Source of the DNA: CAYVQU01 sp964453155
GTDB lineage: Bacteria; Chloroflexota; Anaerolineae; Anaerolineales; UBA11858
DNA length: 35,902 nucleotides
Direction: 5' to 3'
Assembly: GCA_964453155.1 (NCBI GenBank)
Contig: CAYVQU010000038.1
Span: forward strand, 1-35,902
Shown: positions 17,601-27,600 of the stretch, piece after piece
Position numbering within the stretch: position 1 is the first letter of the stretch
Layout of the letters: each line of letters begins with the position of its first letter
The notes under the pieces: model-generated
Databases searched by the model: none
What the model was told of the DNA's origin: nothing
The model's input: only the letters and a program-made list of their open reading frames with translations
Translations under genes and position numbers: made by a program

Positions 17601-20176
17601 GCCCACCAATCATTGCCGCCGACGCAACTCAGGGCGAAATTCCCTTCGGCGGCCAATTTTAATTTGCCACCCTCAAAGATATTGTTGTAGATCACCGTGA
17701 CTTCAATATCCAAGGGAACCCGGCTGGTATAGTCAAGACCACCCGCCGTCAGTTTGGAGAGAGTATCCAGCGGCGGATTGACCGCGATGATTTCCAGATA
17801 CGGGCTTACTGTCGGCGTGACGATATTGATGATGGTTGAGCCGGTGGCGTAACCTTCTTTGTCGGCATAGACGGTAGTCAGCCAGTACCGCGCCAGCCAG
17901 GGATCGGCCTGGCCCTGTCCGGCAAATAAATCTAAGGGTTCAAGGTCAATTTCGAAAATGCCATCTTGGTCGGTGCGGCCGGTGAGCGAAAATTCACGGT
18001 GCGGGGCTGCTCGCTCCTGGAAAGTGACGCGGACATCAGCCTCGGGGATGGGCGCATCCTCAGCGTCGAGGTATTCACCCACCAGAAAAGCCGATGACCA
18101 TTCATCGGCACCGGGTTCCACGAACGCGGATACAGTGGTGTGGCGGATATCGTTAACCCAGAATTTAGCTTCAGGATTATGGGTAGGGATATGGTTACCC
18201 GAGACAAACGCGGTGATTTTATAATCCCCAAACTCGACATTGGGGGGAATCTGCCAGTAGAAATTGTCGACTCCGTCCCGATAATTTCCAGGCGATTCGA
18301 ACAAAAATAGCTGCTCTGCGCCCCCAATGGGTCCAACAACCTGATAGAGAATTCTAATGCCCTCATCCCAACCGCGGTCATACAGGCTCGGGTTTAGGGT
18401 TAATTTCCCTTCGAGTAATTCCCCACTGTCGTAATCGGTTTGGGAAAGAGATAACTCGGGTTCCAATTCAACCACGACCTTTAACGGTCCTAACCAATAT
18501 TCTTTATGCGTCCAGCCCTCCTCCTGGTCGGTGGCTACGATAAATAACTCTTCGTGGGCGAAATTATTCAAAATGATGGCGGCGTTGAACACGCCATCCT
18601 GATCCGTTTGGACTTTAGGAGCGGAGATCGGCGATTCGTAGGGCGCCTGGCTGGCAATTCGAACCGTCCAACCCGATTGGGGGATAACTGCCTCCTCGCC
18701 ATCTGTACACACCACTTTTCCGGTTATGTTCAGGTTTTGCCCCGCGGTGGATGGGTTCTGATATTTGACAGCGACGATTTCACACGTAAACACCGCCTGA
18801 GTAGGTTTCGGGGCCTCCGGCGTGACTGTGGGGGTCGGGGTGGCGCCGACGGTCCAGGTGTAGGTTTGACTGATTTGTTTGCGATCCGCCTGGAAGAAAA
18901 CAGTCAGTTGGTACATCCCGGTTTCTACCATCGAGGGCAGGGTGAGCGTAAAGCGGCCATTGGCCTCGGTCAAATTGATGAAGGTTTCAACTTTTCCGCT
19001 GGGGAAGGTAATGTCGGTTTCGATCCAATCGGCAGCGGGAACTCCTCCCAACGTCAGAATGCCCGAAAATTGGACATTCGTGCTGGGCGGGTAGCTGGCC
19101 TGGATCGGATCCATATTGACCCAATAATCGTAATCCTCCCCCAGGAGCGTGAAGGGAATCTCTCCAGATGCGGATTGGTAGCCATCTTTCGAAATTGTGA
19201 CCAGGACGATATGATCTCCAGCCGGGAAGGAGTTATTATTCCAGAACCAATTGAATTCGCCCGAAGCGTAGGTCCCCGTCGTTGTTTGGAAGGTTTGGCC
19301 GTTGACTTGCATGGTCACTATCGCCCCGTCGACCCGCGCCCCCTGGCTGCTGACAATCCCCGCGATTCCAATCTGGTCGGTGCTGCCTTTTTGAATCGGT
19401 TGGTCGGGGCCAAAAAGTTGGACATCGAGGGGATAATTCCCCGCCGGGGGATTGTAAGGGATGGTTAAACTGTTTTCGGCATAACCCCCCTCAAAGGAAA
19501 CATTGGCCCAAACATCAATATTTCCATAGTAGCCAGTTAAGATATGCTGCCCATAGATAAGCTGGAATTCGGCGATCCCATTGGCAGTGGTGTATAGGCA
19601 ACTGTTGAAGAGGGTATTGTTGAACTCATCCGTCACCACGGGGCAGACTTCGGCCCCTTGAACCGGATAGCCATTGTCGGTCACATCGATCCCTACAGTG
19701 ATATTATCCCCTTGCGTGAATTCCACTTTGTCATACGTCATGATGGTGAGATCTAATTCAACTTCTTCCTCCCCACCCCCATCCACCCCATAAGGAATTG
19801 ACATTTCACTGTAAGTTGTTTCCTCGTCGTAGGTGCCGGTCGCTGTCAGAATCAAGTACCCGCTGTAACCGGTGGGGATCGCAAAGCCGTATTCCAGCAT
19901 ACCGACGATATAACCGTCGGCATTGGTAATGTCGCACGCGCCCCACAGAGTTTCTCCAGCAGCATTCATCAATTCCACGCACATTTGCCCACTGGCAATA
20001 CCATACCCATTCATTGAGAGTTTTATTTCGTAATTGATATTCTCACCTTGAGCATAAGAGCCCTGGTCGACAAAAATTTGCAAGAGTAAATCATCGGCTT
20101 GGGCAAGTTCCCCCGTAGCACTTGAGAGGAATATGGCGAATAGAATAAAGATTGGGATGATCCGGACAGCTTTCAT
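14639..20176 (-). CDS. giant membrane-anchored zinc metallopeptidase with repeated Ig/macroglobulin-like domains
   Basis: This is an 1845-residue exported protein. The signal peptide is MKAVRIIPIFILFAIFLSSA. Four or more beta domains of about 100 residues follow (roughly 30-445); phrases such as DQGSYAQGENINYEIKL resemble MG2-type or carboxypeptidase-regulatory modules. A Thr/Pro linker (ATPTPTVTPEAPKPT, near 450) leads to more beta modules. The catalytic region has SAHEIGHAYGL (HExxH at residues 1398-1402) and a probable Met-turn YDLMGN near 1464, as in metzincins. Two Ig/cadherin-like domains then precede a membrane helix (VVGCIGLVVIAIVVGVIVWL, near 1797-1820) and RRNR, fixing the N-terminal bulk outside. 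The SD GAGGTG lies 6 nt before the ATG. It probably cleaves proteins at the cell surface. Two palindromes lie upstream, and the frame continues past the stop. Confidence 0.85.
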   Translation of the reverse strand: MKAVRIIPIFILFAIFLSSATGELAQADDLLLQIFVDQGSYAQGENINYEIKLSMNGYGIASGQMCVELMNAAGETLWGACDITNADGYIVGMLEYGFAIPTGYSGYLILTATGTYDEETTYSEMSIPYGVDGGGEEEVELDLTIMTYDKVEFTQGDNITVGIDVTDNGYPVQGAEVCPVVTDEFNNTLFNSCLYTTANGIAEFQLIYGQHILTGYYGNIDVWANVSFEGGYAENSLTIPYNPPAGNYPLDVQLFGPDQPIQKGSTDQIGIAGIVSSQGARVDGAIVTMQVNGQTFQTTTGTYASGEFNWFWNNNSFPAGDHIVLVTISKDGYQSASGEIPFTLLGEDYDYWVNMDPIQASYPPSTNVQFSGILTLGGVPAADWIETDITFPSGKVETFINLTEANGRFTLTLPSMVETGMYQLTVFFQADRKQISQTYTWTVGATPTPTVTPEAPKPTQAVFTCEIVAVKYQNPSTAGQNLNITGKVVCTDGEEAVIPQSGWTVRIASQAPYESPISAPKVQTDQDGVFNAAIILNNFAHEELFIVATDQEEGWTHKEYWLGPLKVVVELEPELSLSQTDYDSGELLEGKLTLNPSLYDRGWDEGIRILYQVVGPIGGAEQLFLFESPGNYRDGVDNFYWQIPPNVEFGDYKITAFVSGNHIPTHNPEAKFWVNDIRHTTVSAFVEPGADEWSSAFLVGEYLDAEDAPIPEADVRVTFQERAAPHREFSLTGRTDQDGIFEIDLEPLDLFAGQGQADPWLARYWLTTVYADKEGYATGSTIINIVTPTVSPYLEIIAVNPPLDTLSKLTAGGLDYTSRVPLDIEVTVIYNNIFEGGKLKLAAEGNFALSCVGGNDWWAPSRKGHLAINGEQLPDWPLHVQPNKHRRSWTLPGNIMPAAYYWYPRLDTEMDAQQGFGQTSTIRVTGEVFGLSIQPNINPCNAAIQKPTQPPDWLGVAWSGAKVHVKLGRSRASVHYPLSPPTLGIADGKAWVSPTDGKLTAKLQAGQATGYALPNQEVQLSILAKDLTSGAETPTDEIMVAATATTDDQGKLNLPLTTKTNPCELEEKAKYFVKITSTDIGGEQKIPIELRCMPKLAFKTNDDFISLVQATDLTDYPPYLIAAGKETGVRVYYAVEGEIYQPAHKPAQVEVKFELLQPGTEKPIVTQLKKVSFTEKGASVEWAAAAKAKNQAGIGTVSTWETKPSGREGKEASHIDFVFTPRQAGGKKGPFKIRITIDPEEVYGEKVEAEIEGTVLTMKTLRLIIVPVDIYNMDMGFVLEQTAFLHETYPLGLSNLILDPYQKIYESSQIPATCTSRTLWKEIACGVGRETGVSTSVNDPVKVIAIVDSATWLQVNKAFLYAGGIGALGTYDSEFWDSGTNNVVVIRYPENVPNTSAHEIGHAYGLEPAEQYKQHPPHGLTVDGLILKNGQIIDLSENLGKKDPGSRKNMKNSGLGGVTEMYDLMGNAGYYLDTVNDSIQYSSYQQSWVVFKTYNALLQALKDPDDEAIFFVQGVIGLDGMIHLDPVIQTTGLPTEPSTAGDYELQLQDSAGNVLYSTRFGYLTKPGLFNIQIPYTPGLGRLVVVQGGAQVGELVRSPSSPEIILAPLPTIGYEDTTLNLSWTASDADGDPLVYSLGYNCDGTDVWVPLAANLVEPTYTLNLNQISEGTCTLKVTASDGLNSRFAVSEPFAGIQQGPLVQIAASADPYPVGEPVVIPGHAYDLSEGAIPPENMHWNSDQDGDLGTGNPLYAILSEGTHTLTLYAQDSNGNTSVASVTIQVSAQTENILTGMGSGLQSLWVVGCIGLVVIAIVVGVIVWLLRRNRTPTQPARVRTGGDQYNRVQDG

Positions 20177-20253
20177 GCGGCACCTCGTACGAACAATAAC
20201 GCAGCATATCGGGTGGAATCTTTACCCCTGGAAATCCAACCGAAAACGATGAA

Positions 20254-20279
20254 AAGATCGATCTTATCTTATCATGATA
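20254..20279. promoter_or_regulatory. paired palindromes upstream of the metallopeptidase
   Basis: AAGATCGATCTT (20254-20265) and TATCATGATA (20270-20279) are perfect palindromes 78-103 bp upstream of the metallopeptidase ATG. They may be regulator binding sites. ATCATGAT also occurs at 21556-21563 upstream of the giant LamG gene. Confidence 0.3.
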
Positions 20280-20428
20280 GTTGACGAGATTATCGGATTT
20301 TCGTGTGGGATGGTACTAATTTCCCCGTTATAAACGTTCGAGTAATTGATGAAAATTAAACTTTCACTCAAGCATTCGCACTTCTTTGAATTTTCTTATG
20401 GAAAGAAAGATTTTGCTGCAAACTAACG

Positions 20429-20530
20429 TTTGTTGAGCAGACCCGGCAGCTCTTGATACCCCATTTTGAGGGGTCTACCCGCACCGCGTACTCTCCTGGC
20501 AAACCGGGGCTGCTCAAATTTGGGTTGGGC
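20429..20530 (+). repeat. hairpin repeat A, long copy 2
   Basis: The left end TTTGTTGAGCAGACCCGGC is identical to copy 1; the middle shares CCGCGTAC; the right end (GGGGCTGCTC, then TTTGGGTTGGG) matches with a few changes. It lies about 57 nt beyond the methyltransferase stop. Confidence 0.75.
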
Positions 20531-20586
20531 CCTTAAAAATATCCTAAGATTCTAGCCCAAACCCTCCATATTCCCAATTTTTGTCT

Positions 20587-21342
20587 CTAACCTAGCTTCT
20601 TCCAAACCGATACATGTGAGTCGCTCTCTTCTGTGAATGGTTCTCGGGTCCAATCCGCCCAGCGCTCAAATAAAGTCATGTTTGCGAGACGGGCCATCAG
20701 ATCAAGTTCTGAAGGCCAAACATATCGAAATGGTGCCGAAAAACTGCGCAGGCTACCCGAGTCGGTCCAGTAATGATGCGAATGCAAAATTTGATCTATA
20801 AAATCGGTGTACTCATCAAATCCAAACCGGGATGGACTGATGTTGAAGGCTCGTACTCGTTCACCCGGCGGTAACCGACGCAGATCTGGAACGCCAACTT
20901 CAATCACGAAATACCCACCTGGCTCAAGATGAGCAGCCGCGTTCTCAAAACACGCCACCTGCTCGTCTTGAGAGGTTAAGTTCATGATGGTGTTAAATAC
21001 GAGATAAACCAATCTGAAGGTGCCGGGGACACGGGTCTTGGCGATGTCTCCTATTGTTACTTCAATTTTTTCTGCATTTGGTTTGTTTTTAAATCGTTTC
21101 AGCATTGGCTCCGAGATGTCAATGCCGTGAACTTTTACATTTCTGTCACTGAGCGGCAGTGCGATACGTCCCGTGCCGATAGCAAACTCAAGTACATTAC
21201 CATCTTCAGCTAACGACTCAAGAAAATCCACCGTCGGATTTATTACTTCTGGACGAAACATCGACTCTGCATCTTCATCGTAACTTAGAGCAACTTGTTC
21301 ATCAAACATTACTTTCTTTATATTGACATCCATTTTTTTCAT
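20587..21342 (-). CDS. class I SAM-dependent methyltransferase
   Basis: This 251-residue protein has a Rossmann-type methyltransferase core. Motif I is VLEFAIGTGRIALPL (residues 50-64, G56/G58 in the SAM loop); the acidic residue of motif II is in HGIDIS (D75); a third-strand IGDI has D99; then LVYLVFNTIMNL and the post-core strand GGYFVIEVGVPD. The C-terminal part (FDEYTDFIDQILHSHHYW, then FRYVWPSELDLMARLANM) is typical of small-molecule methyltransferases. The substrate is unknown. The start has no strong SD; in-frame ATGs at residues 4 and 12 are alternatives. It is divergent from the giant LamG gene and bounded on both sides by repeat A sequences in the same orientation, which suggests it may have moved as a unit. 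Confidence 0.9.
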   Translation of the reverse strand: MKKMDVNIKKVMFDEQVALSYDEDAESMFRPEVINPTVDFLESLAEDGNVLEFAIGTGRIALPLSDRNVKVHGIDISEPMLKRFKNKPNAEKIEVTIGDIAKTRVPGTFRLVYLVFNTIMNLTSQDEQVACFENAAAHLEPGGYFVIEVGVPDLRRLPPGERVRAFNISPSRFGFDEYTDFIDQILHSHHYWTDSGSLRSFSAPFRYVWPSELDLMARLANMTLFERWADWTREPFTEESDSHVSVWKKLG

Positions 21343-21378
21343 TTTCTAGGAACAATTGGCCATAGTTTATTGGTGACA

Positions 21379-21406
21379 ACGGAGTTGTTGAACAGACCGG
21401 CGACTC
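21379..21406 (+). repeat. hairpin repeat A, left-half copy
   Basis: ACGG, then TTGTTGA, CAGACC, GGCG and CTCT follow the left end of copy 1 with a few substitutions and one missing C. It lies 37 nt upstream of the methyltransferase start. The right half is absent. Confidence 0.6.
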
Positions 21407-21640
21407 TAAATAATCTGAACACTTTCTAAACATCTGTTTGTTATTATAATGCTTGTGATTTTCAAGATTGGGCGTGGTGATATTTTTGGTCGGTTTTCCC
21501 TTCAACACAAACCGTTATGTACTTAATCCCATATTAACCTAGTATCGTAAATACAATCATGATACAACTCTGCCCGCATCTATCAGCATATTTGATAAGT
21601 TGTAAAAAAGTACGACAATTAATTTTTGGATAAGTTATTG

Positions 21641-24600
21641 ATGAAAACTACTGCGCGTAAGCATAACAATCGAAAGCAATATTTATTTTTAACTCCGGTT
21701 ATTACCGCCGCAATCTTGTTGGTTGGTTGGCTGGTTATCGGGTTACCGCTGGGGGCGTCCGCAAAAAGTATCGCAACAGATAACTCACCGTCTTTTCAGA
21801 ATTCAGATCCTGAAACGGTGGTAAATCGGGCCTGGGAATTGGCGCAATTAAGCGGGAAATATGATTATCGCTCGGATATTCTCCAAACAACCATTCCAGC
21901 CCCAAAATTGAGCAATGTTGGCAAAGATATTCAAGAAGATCGGCTAAGCCTGGAAGGGTCGATTAATCTGCCCGAGAAATCTATGGCGCTAACCGTTTGG
22001 CAAGCTGGCAGCCGCAATCCCAACCAGGCTGTTGAACTGCGTGTTGAGAATGGCACCGCCCTGGGACGGGTTGGGACTGGGGAATGGGAAGCGGTAGACA
22101 ACTTCATGGCGGCTTATGCCCCCGGTGGAGATCCAATGGCTTTCCTCTCTGGGGCGGAAAACATCACCGCAATGGGTACCGATACCCGTCAATTTGATCA
22201 ATTTGAGTTTTCCTATACCCGCTACGCGTTCGACTTTGAGGGGGCTCCGTACGCCGAATATATTCGGCAAAATTTAGAAGCGACCCTGAGAGCCAATGGT
22301 GAACTACCCCCCGGTATTTCCCTCCAAACACCCGAAATTTATCGGGGAATGACTGGGAGCGGCGAAATCTGGCTCGATGAAGCCGGCTTACCTCGGTTCT
22401 TCATCATCAACTTGGATTTACCCGCCCAGCCCAACGGAGATATGATCTCGGCCGTCATCGAAAATGAATATTATGGCTTTGATCAGGAACGAATTGCCCA
22501 GGGATCGGCAACATTTTTAGATGACCCCAAGAATTGGGCGGCGGCGCGGTTACCTGCTACTAGCCAAGCTTGGGTTCAATCGACTCTGAACTTTGGGCTT
22601 CTGCTCTCGCTCGTTTTTTGTGGATATCTTTTTTTCCAGATCAGACAAAAACGAAGTGTATATATCGGCGTAGTAATCGCAGTAATTTTTTCTCTCGTGA
22701 TTACCCCATTGCTCCAATCCCACCAGGTTAAAGCGGCCTCGGATCGCTTTGCAGCACGCCGCGCCGAACAAGAATTACGCCAACAAACCATTGCAGCGGA
22801 GCAGGAAGTGTTTTCTCAAATCAAAGGCTCTAATTGGGACCCCCATCAAAAACTCATTCTATCACCGGCGGATACTCAACCGGACCAATTGCTTGAACAA
22901 AACACTTTAGATTTGTTCACCTCGGCCCAGTCGATCCAAAGCTCGAGTGTGATCACCACCACAGATACTGATGGTGATGGATTGAGTGATGCCGATGAAG
23001 CGGTGTGGGAAACTTGCGCTTATGCCGGAGCCGCGTTCTGCACCGGGGTGGCCGACCCCACCGATTCGGATGGGGATGGGCTCTCGGATGGGGCGGAAGT
23101 TAATCATCTAGGGACCCTCCCAGATGAAATTGATTCCGATTTCGACAGCATCAATGACAAATTGGAAGTCGAGGGTTTTTCTTACCTGGGACTGCAGTGG
23201 TATTTAAACCCCCTGGATAACGACACCAATTCAGATGGCTATCCAGATGGGATGGAATGTTTACCCTGGTCCAACACCGGCAGTCACTACGATCCAAATG
23301 CGATCTGCCCGGATGATGACGGGGATGGGACCCCGAATGTTTTCGACGACGATGACGACGGGGACGGAGTCCATGATTTTGTTGATCTTTCCCCGCTCGC
23401 GGGTCCCCAGGATGTTTATGACCACGCCAATCCCCTTTCACTCCAGATATCTGGTTTGGAAGTGAATCAACCCGTTTTCGTCGATATCCAATTTCGTCCG
23501 ACCAATGCAGACCATTTGACCATGTTGGGTAGTGTGATGGACTGGCCCAGCGGAGACGACGATGGGCAAATCATCCGCCTACTAGATACCACCTTCGCCG
23601 ACACCGCAAATGTAGAGGCCCGCAGCACCGATGAAGCCGCTAGCAATGGCGATCTTCGTTTTATCCCGCTGTTGGAAATCACCATGCCGTATCAAGCTGG
23701 GCATTATTCGAACCTGCCGGTCGTTCCAGCCTATCAAGGCATCGACCGGGATTTAGGAATTGATTCATCGGACTGGTTCTCGGATACGGTAATGGCCACT
23801 TACGGGATAGAAATTTCTGAAACCAGTGGTGCGGAGGGCGAACTCGTCGCGTATGTTCCGGTTAATTTGAACATGAATGAAAATGGCGCGGGTCCGGCCG
23901 CATTCTCCAGCCGAATGATTTATTGGCCCTCCCAAGATACTGGCGGGGTTGTGGACTGGGGGGCGGCCCACGAATTCCGACTGGTCTGGATGGTCCAGAT
24001 GCTAACGAACTCTTGCACGGATACGGCTGATCCGGATACCTGCACAGACGAATTAAATGTAATCCACATGCTGGCTGATGATTTCACCGTCACCGGTTTC
24101 CAAGTATCAGAAGAACACGGGGTGGATCTGGGCATTTTGTATGAAGACCCCGCGATTGACCCAGACTTAACCATTGATGGGGATTTATGGTTAGCCAGTT
24201 GGAACCTGACGAACACCTTCTTGCGGGGGCGGGATTGTGATTCGGTGGCCGGCAATAACTGTGTCAGTGACGGCAACCGCGATGTCACGATTAGTAATCT
24301 AGATTCCCAAATCACCTCCTGGTCCAGCGGGGCGGATGTCATCGAGATCGAAAACTTCCACTACGCTCATCCCGGCCTGTTGGGAAATGTAGTGGTGACC
24401 GAAACCGTCGGGATATTGGAAACCGCATTCGCCGGATATGAGGCCGCGACCGCACCAACATTCCTGTTTACCCAAGAGAGTACCAACCGCACTCAAAATC
24501 TAACCGACATTTCGGGCGCAGCGAACGGCTTGCTGACGGTCGATTTTTCCTCCAGCCCTACCCAAGTAGCGGCTACAATGAGTTGGGCCTCCTACCAATA

Positions 24601-27600
24601 CCAGGATGGTTCCTGGCAAAATTATGAGGCGGATGATTATTTGGGATACCTGCTGTGGGCGCTGGAAGCCGATTCCTTCTTTCAGGCCAGCGATAGTTCA
24701 CAAACTGCCCTGGAGGAATCTGAAGGTAAGCAAATTTGGGCCGAGATGTACTACGCCGCCCTCTATAACGGGTTGACCGCGGTCGTGGAAGTGGGGACCG
24801 ATCTCGCCTGGACCGAATCGCCCAGCGCTGCCGACGTCCCCGAGATTCAATACGGGAGCGATTGGGGTTACACGAGTTTCAGTGGGGCCAGTTATGTGGC
24901 CTATGAATGGCAAGACCTCATGCAATTGGCCATGAAAAGTGGCCAACCGGGAACCTCCCTCAATTTTTGGTCGCGGTTGAAAAGCGCGTTCACCACCCAA
25001 GGGATCGCCTCCAGCCATTTTGTGGGCGAATTCAAGGCCATTGGCCGGTTTAATAATTCCCTCTATGCGGCGATGAGTGCCATCGTGGTAATTGGGTTTA
25101 GTTTATTCACAGCTGGATTTGCATCCGGCGACAGCACTTTGCTGGATATTGGGGAGAAAATCCTGTCAGTTGCCAGTATCGTGATCATGTCGGCCTGGTT
25201 TGCCAATTGGGTGTTAACCGTGTTCCGCGCCTGGAGTACGGCCCTTACCCTGGCCCAAAACATCTCAACGATGTCCAGCTTTGTGAAAGGTTTCCGGGGT
25301 ATTGGACTGATCGGTCTCGTTTTGCAGGTTGTGGTGGCGGTGGGACTCTTTTTCTATGCCTGGGCCAGCGGGGGCTTGGAATTTGGTTCGCCCGAATGGA
25401 ATATGGCGTTTGCGTTCATGATTGCCCAGATCGTGGTGATCGTGATTCTGTTTGCCATCGAAGTGGCCTTGGGGGCGCTCGGACCCATTCTGATTGTCCT
25501 CCTCATCCTGGATTTACTCATATATCTGATCACGGGTACCAGCTTTTTGAATGAAGTTATCTCGGCATTCGCAAGTGTCATCTATGATGTGGATGAAGTT
25601 ATCACCAATCTGGATGATGGTGAACGCTTGGAAATGGGAGATGTGTCGATCGCTCTCGTGGATGAAACGCTGGGATTCGAAATGGGCAATGGCGTTCAGC
25701 TGGGCATGAACATAACGAATACGCTTGAATTTAAGGGCACTTCTGGCGATGCCAAGGAAGCCACCACGCGCTATTATCTACAAACCACCAGTTCAAACGC
25801 TCACAGTGATCTTGATATTGGCGATATGAAAAACTCCTGGACAACCATCGAATCCTATATCAGCGGGGGGTTTAGTAGCCGAGGCAGTATCCAAGCGACC
25901 TTACCAGCCATCAACAATCCTGATTTCATGTTCACCAGTACGGGCCTCAATATGAACTTCTCGGAGCGCATGTACCTGGTTGAAGGTTTCGCCATCCCCT
26001 TTGAAGAGTGTTGGCTTATTTTCGGTTGCAGCTTGGAAGAAACCAGTGGTTCGAATCCAATCCATATCGGCGAGCACTTCGCTTTTGATGTACTGCCCCA
26101 AACCCTAGCGGAATTCATTTCACTTTCTTGGAATGCGAATTCCAACCTCAGCTTCCCGGCCCAAAAAGACTGGGACAACGATGGGTTGTTAAGCACGGAC
26201 TTGAACGGGACCGACCCCAATGATGAACGCTATGATACGGATGGCGACACGCTCAGTGATCGTTTTGAACAAGAAAACGGCACCAGCGCCACCGCCGCAG
26301 ATTCAGATGGCGATGGGCTGAGCGATGCCAAAGAACTTTTCCTGGGCACCAATCCCTTAGACCAAGATACCGATGGCGATAATCTGAATGACTACCTTGA
26401 AACCGAGTTGGGCTGGCTGGTTGAATACGAATCGGGGTTAGTAACCCGAGTCTGGTCCAATCCCGCGGTGATCGACATGGATGGGGATGGTTTAAATGAC
26501 CTGGAAGAATATACTTTTTCGTTCAACCCCAATGCCGCGACCGATCCATCCATCATCGCCGATCTGGTTCAGTTCGACAATATTCAGGTCTCCGAAACCA
26601 ATGCCCCCATCTTGCTGCTCCATTTGGAAGAAGAAAATGATCCCTTCTTATTCTTTGATAGCTCCGGCGCCAACAACACCGGAGAATGCGACCAGTCTGG
26701 AAACGAATGCCCGGTTGCGGAACAAATTGGCCGCTATGGTAACGCAGTTAAATTTGATGGCAGTAATGATCACCTCCAAATCGGCGGGATTGACTTGGCA
26801 AACAAATCCTTTACGCTGGCCAGTTGGGTCAACCGGGATGCGACTTTGCCGGGGGGCGTGTTTGACCAAGGCACCGATATCAACAACCAGAATCTGACCC
26901 TTAAACTTTCGTCTACCGGTGCCATCATTTGTCAGGTTTACGGAGAACCGACGGCCAGTTCCGGATCCGTGGTCACCAATGATGAGTGGCACCATATTGC
27001 CTGTACGTATGATGCGGATAGCAATTCCCTATCGGTTTATCATAACGGACGGTTCGTGAACGCCGCGACGCTGTCACAAGATTTCCAGGGGAGTGGCACT
27101 ATGGATATCGGGCGAGAAACAATAACTTTCCCGCTCACTTTCAAATATCATCATAAAGGTTTGCTGGATGAAATCTTTATTGCCGAGAATGCTTTAACCC
27201 CGGATCAAATCAATAATCTGTACAACGGGCGTTATAACCCCAACGATTTAATCGTCCTCCCTGGGGATGAGTTGTTTTACCAGGCTACGGTGACGAACAC
27301 CCATACCCTCCAGCGAGTGGATGGATATTTGGTCCCAGAAACCACTTATGTAGACCCTGGGATTGGCACTCCACTCCAATTCCTGAGTTTTGATTCGGAA
27401 GACTCGCTCCTGAAAACGGATTCCTATGATGGGATGACTTTCTATAACGCCAGTCCAGATTTTGGCAATGATCTGACTTGTGATTCGGCCGCCACCTGTC
27501 CCACATTCACCGATCAAAGCATCGAAGGGGGTGCCATAGATTTTGACGGCAGCGATGATTATGTGGTGATGAAATTTGGAACCGGCGGTTGGGCCGATAA

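Larger units (their letters stand above)
20177..20586. other. spacer with palindromes and repeat A copy 2
   Basis: I see no gene. Near the metallopeptidase start are two palindromes (20254-20279); near the methyltransferase end is a long repeat A copy (20429-20530). The remainder is AT-rich and featureless. Confidence 0.6.

Noticed and set aside
18554..19468. 304-codon plus-strand ORF inside the metallopeptidase
   Set aside because: It is antisense to a clearly coding frame, with no recognisable domains or ribosome site.
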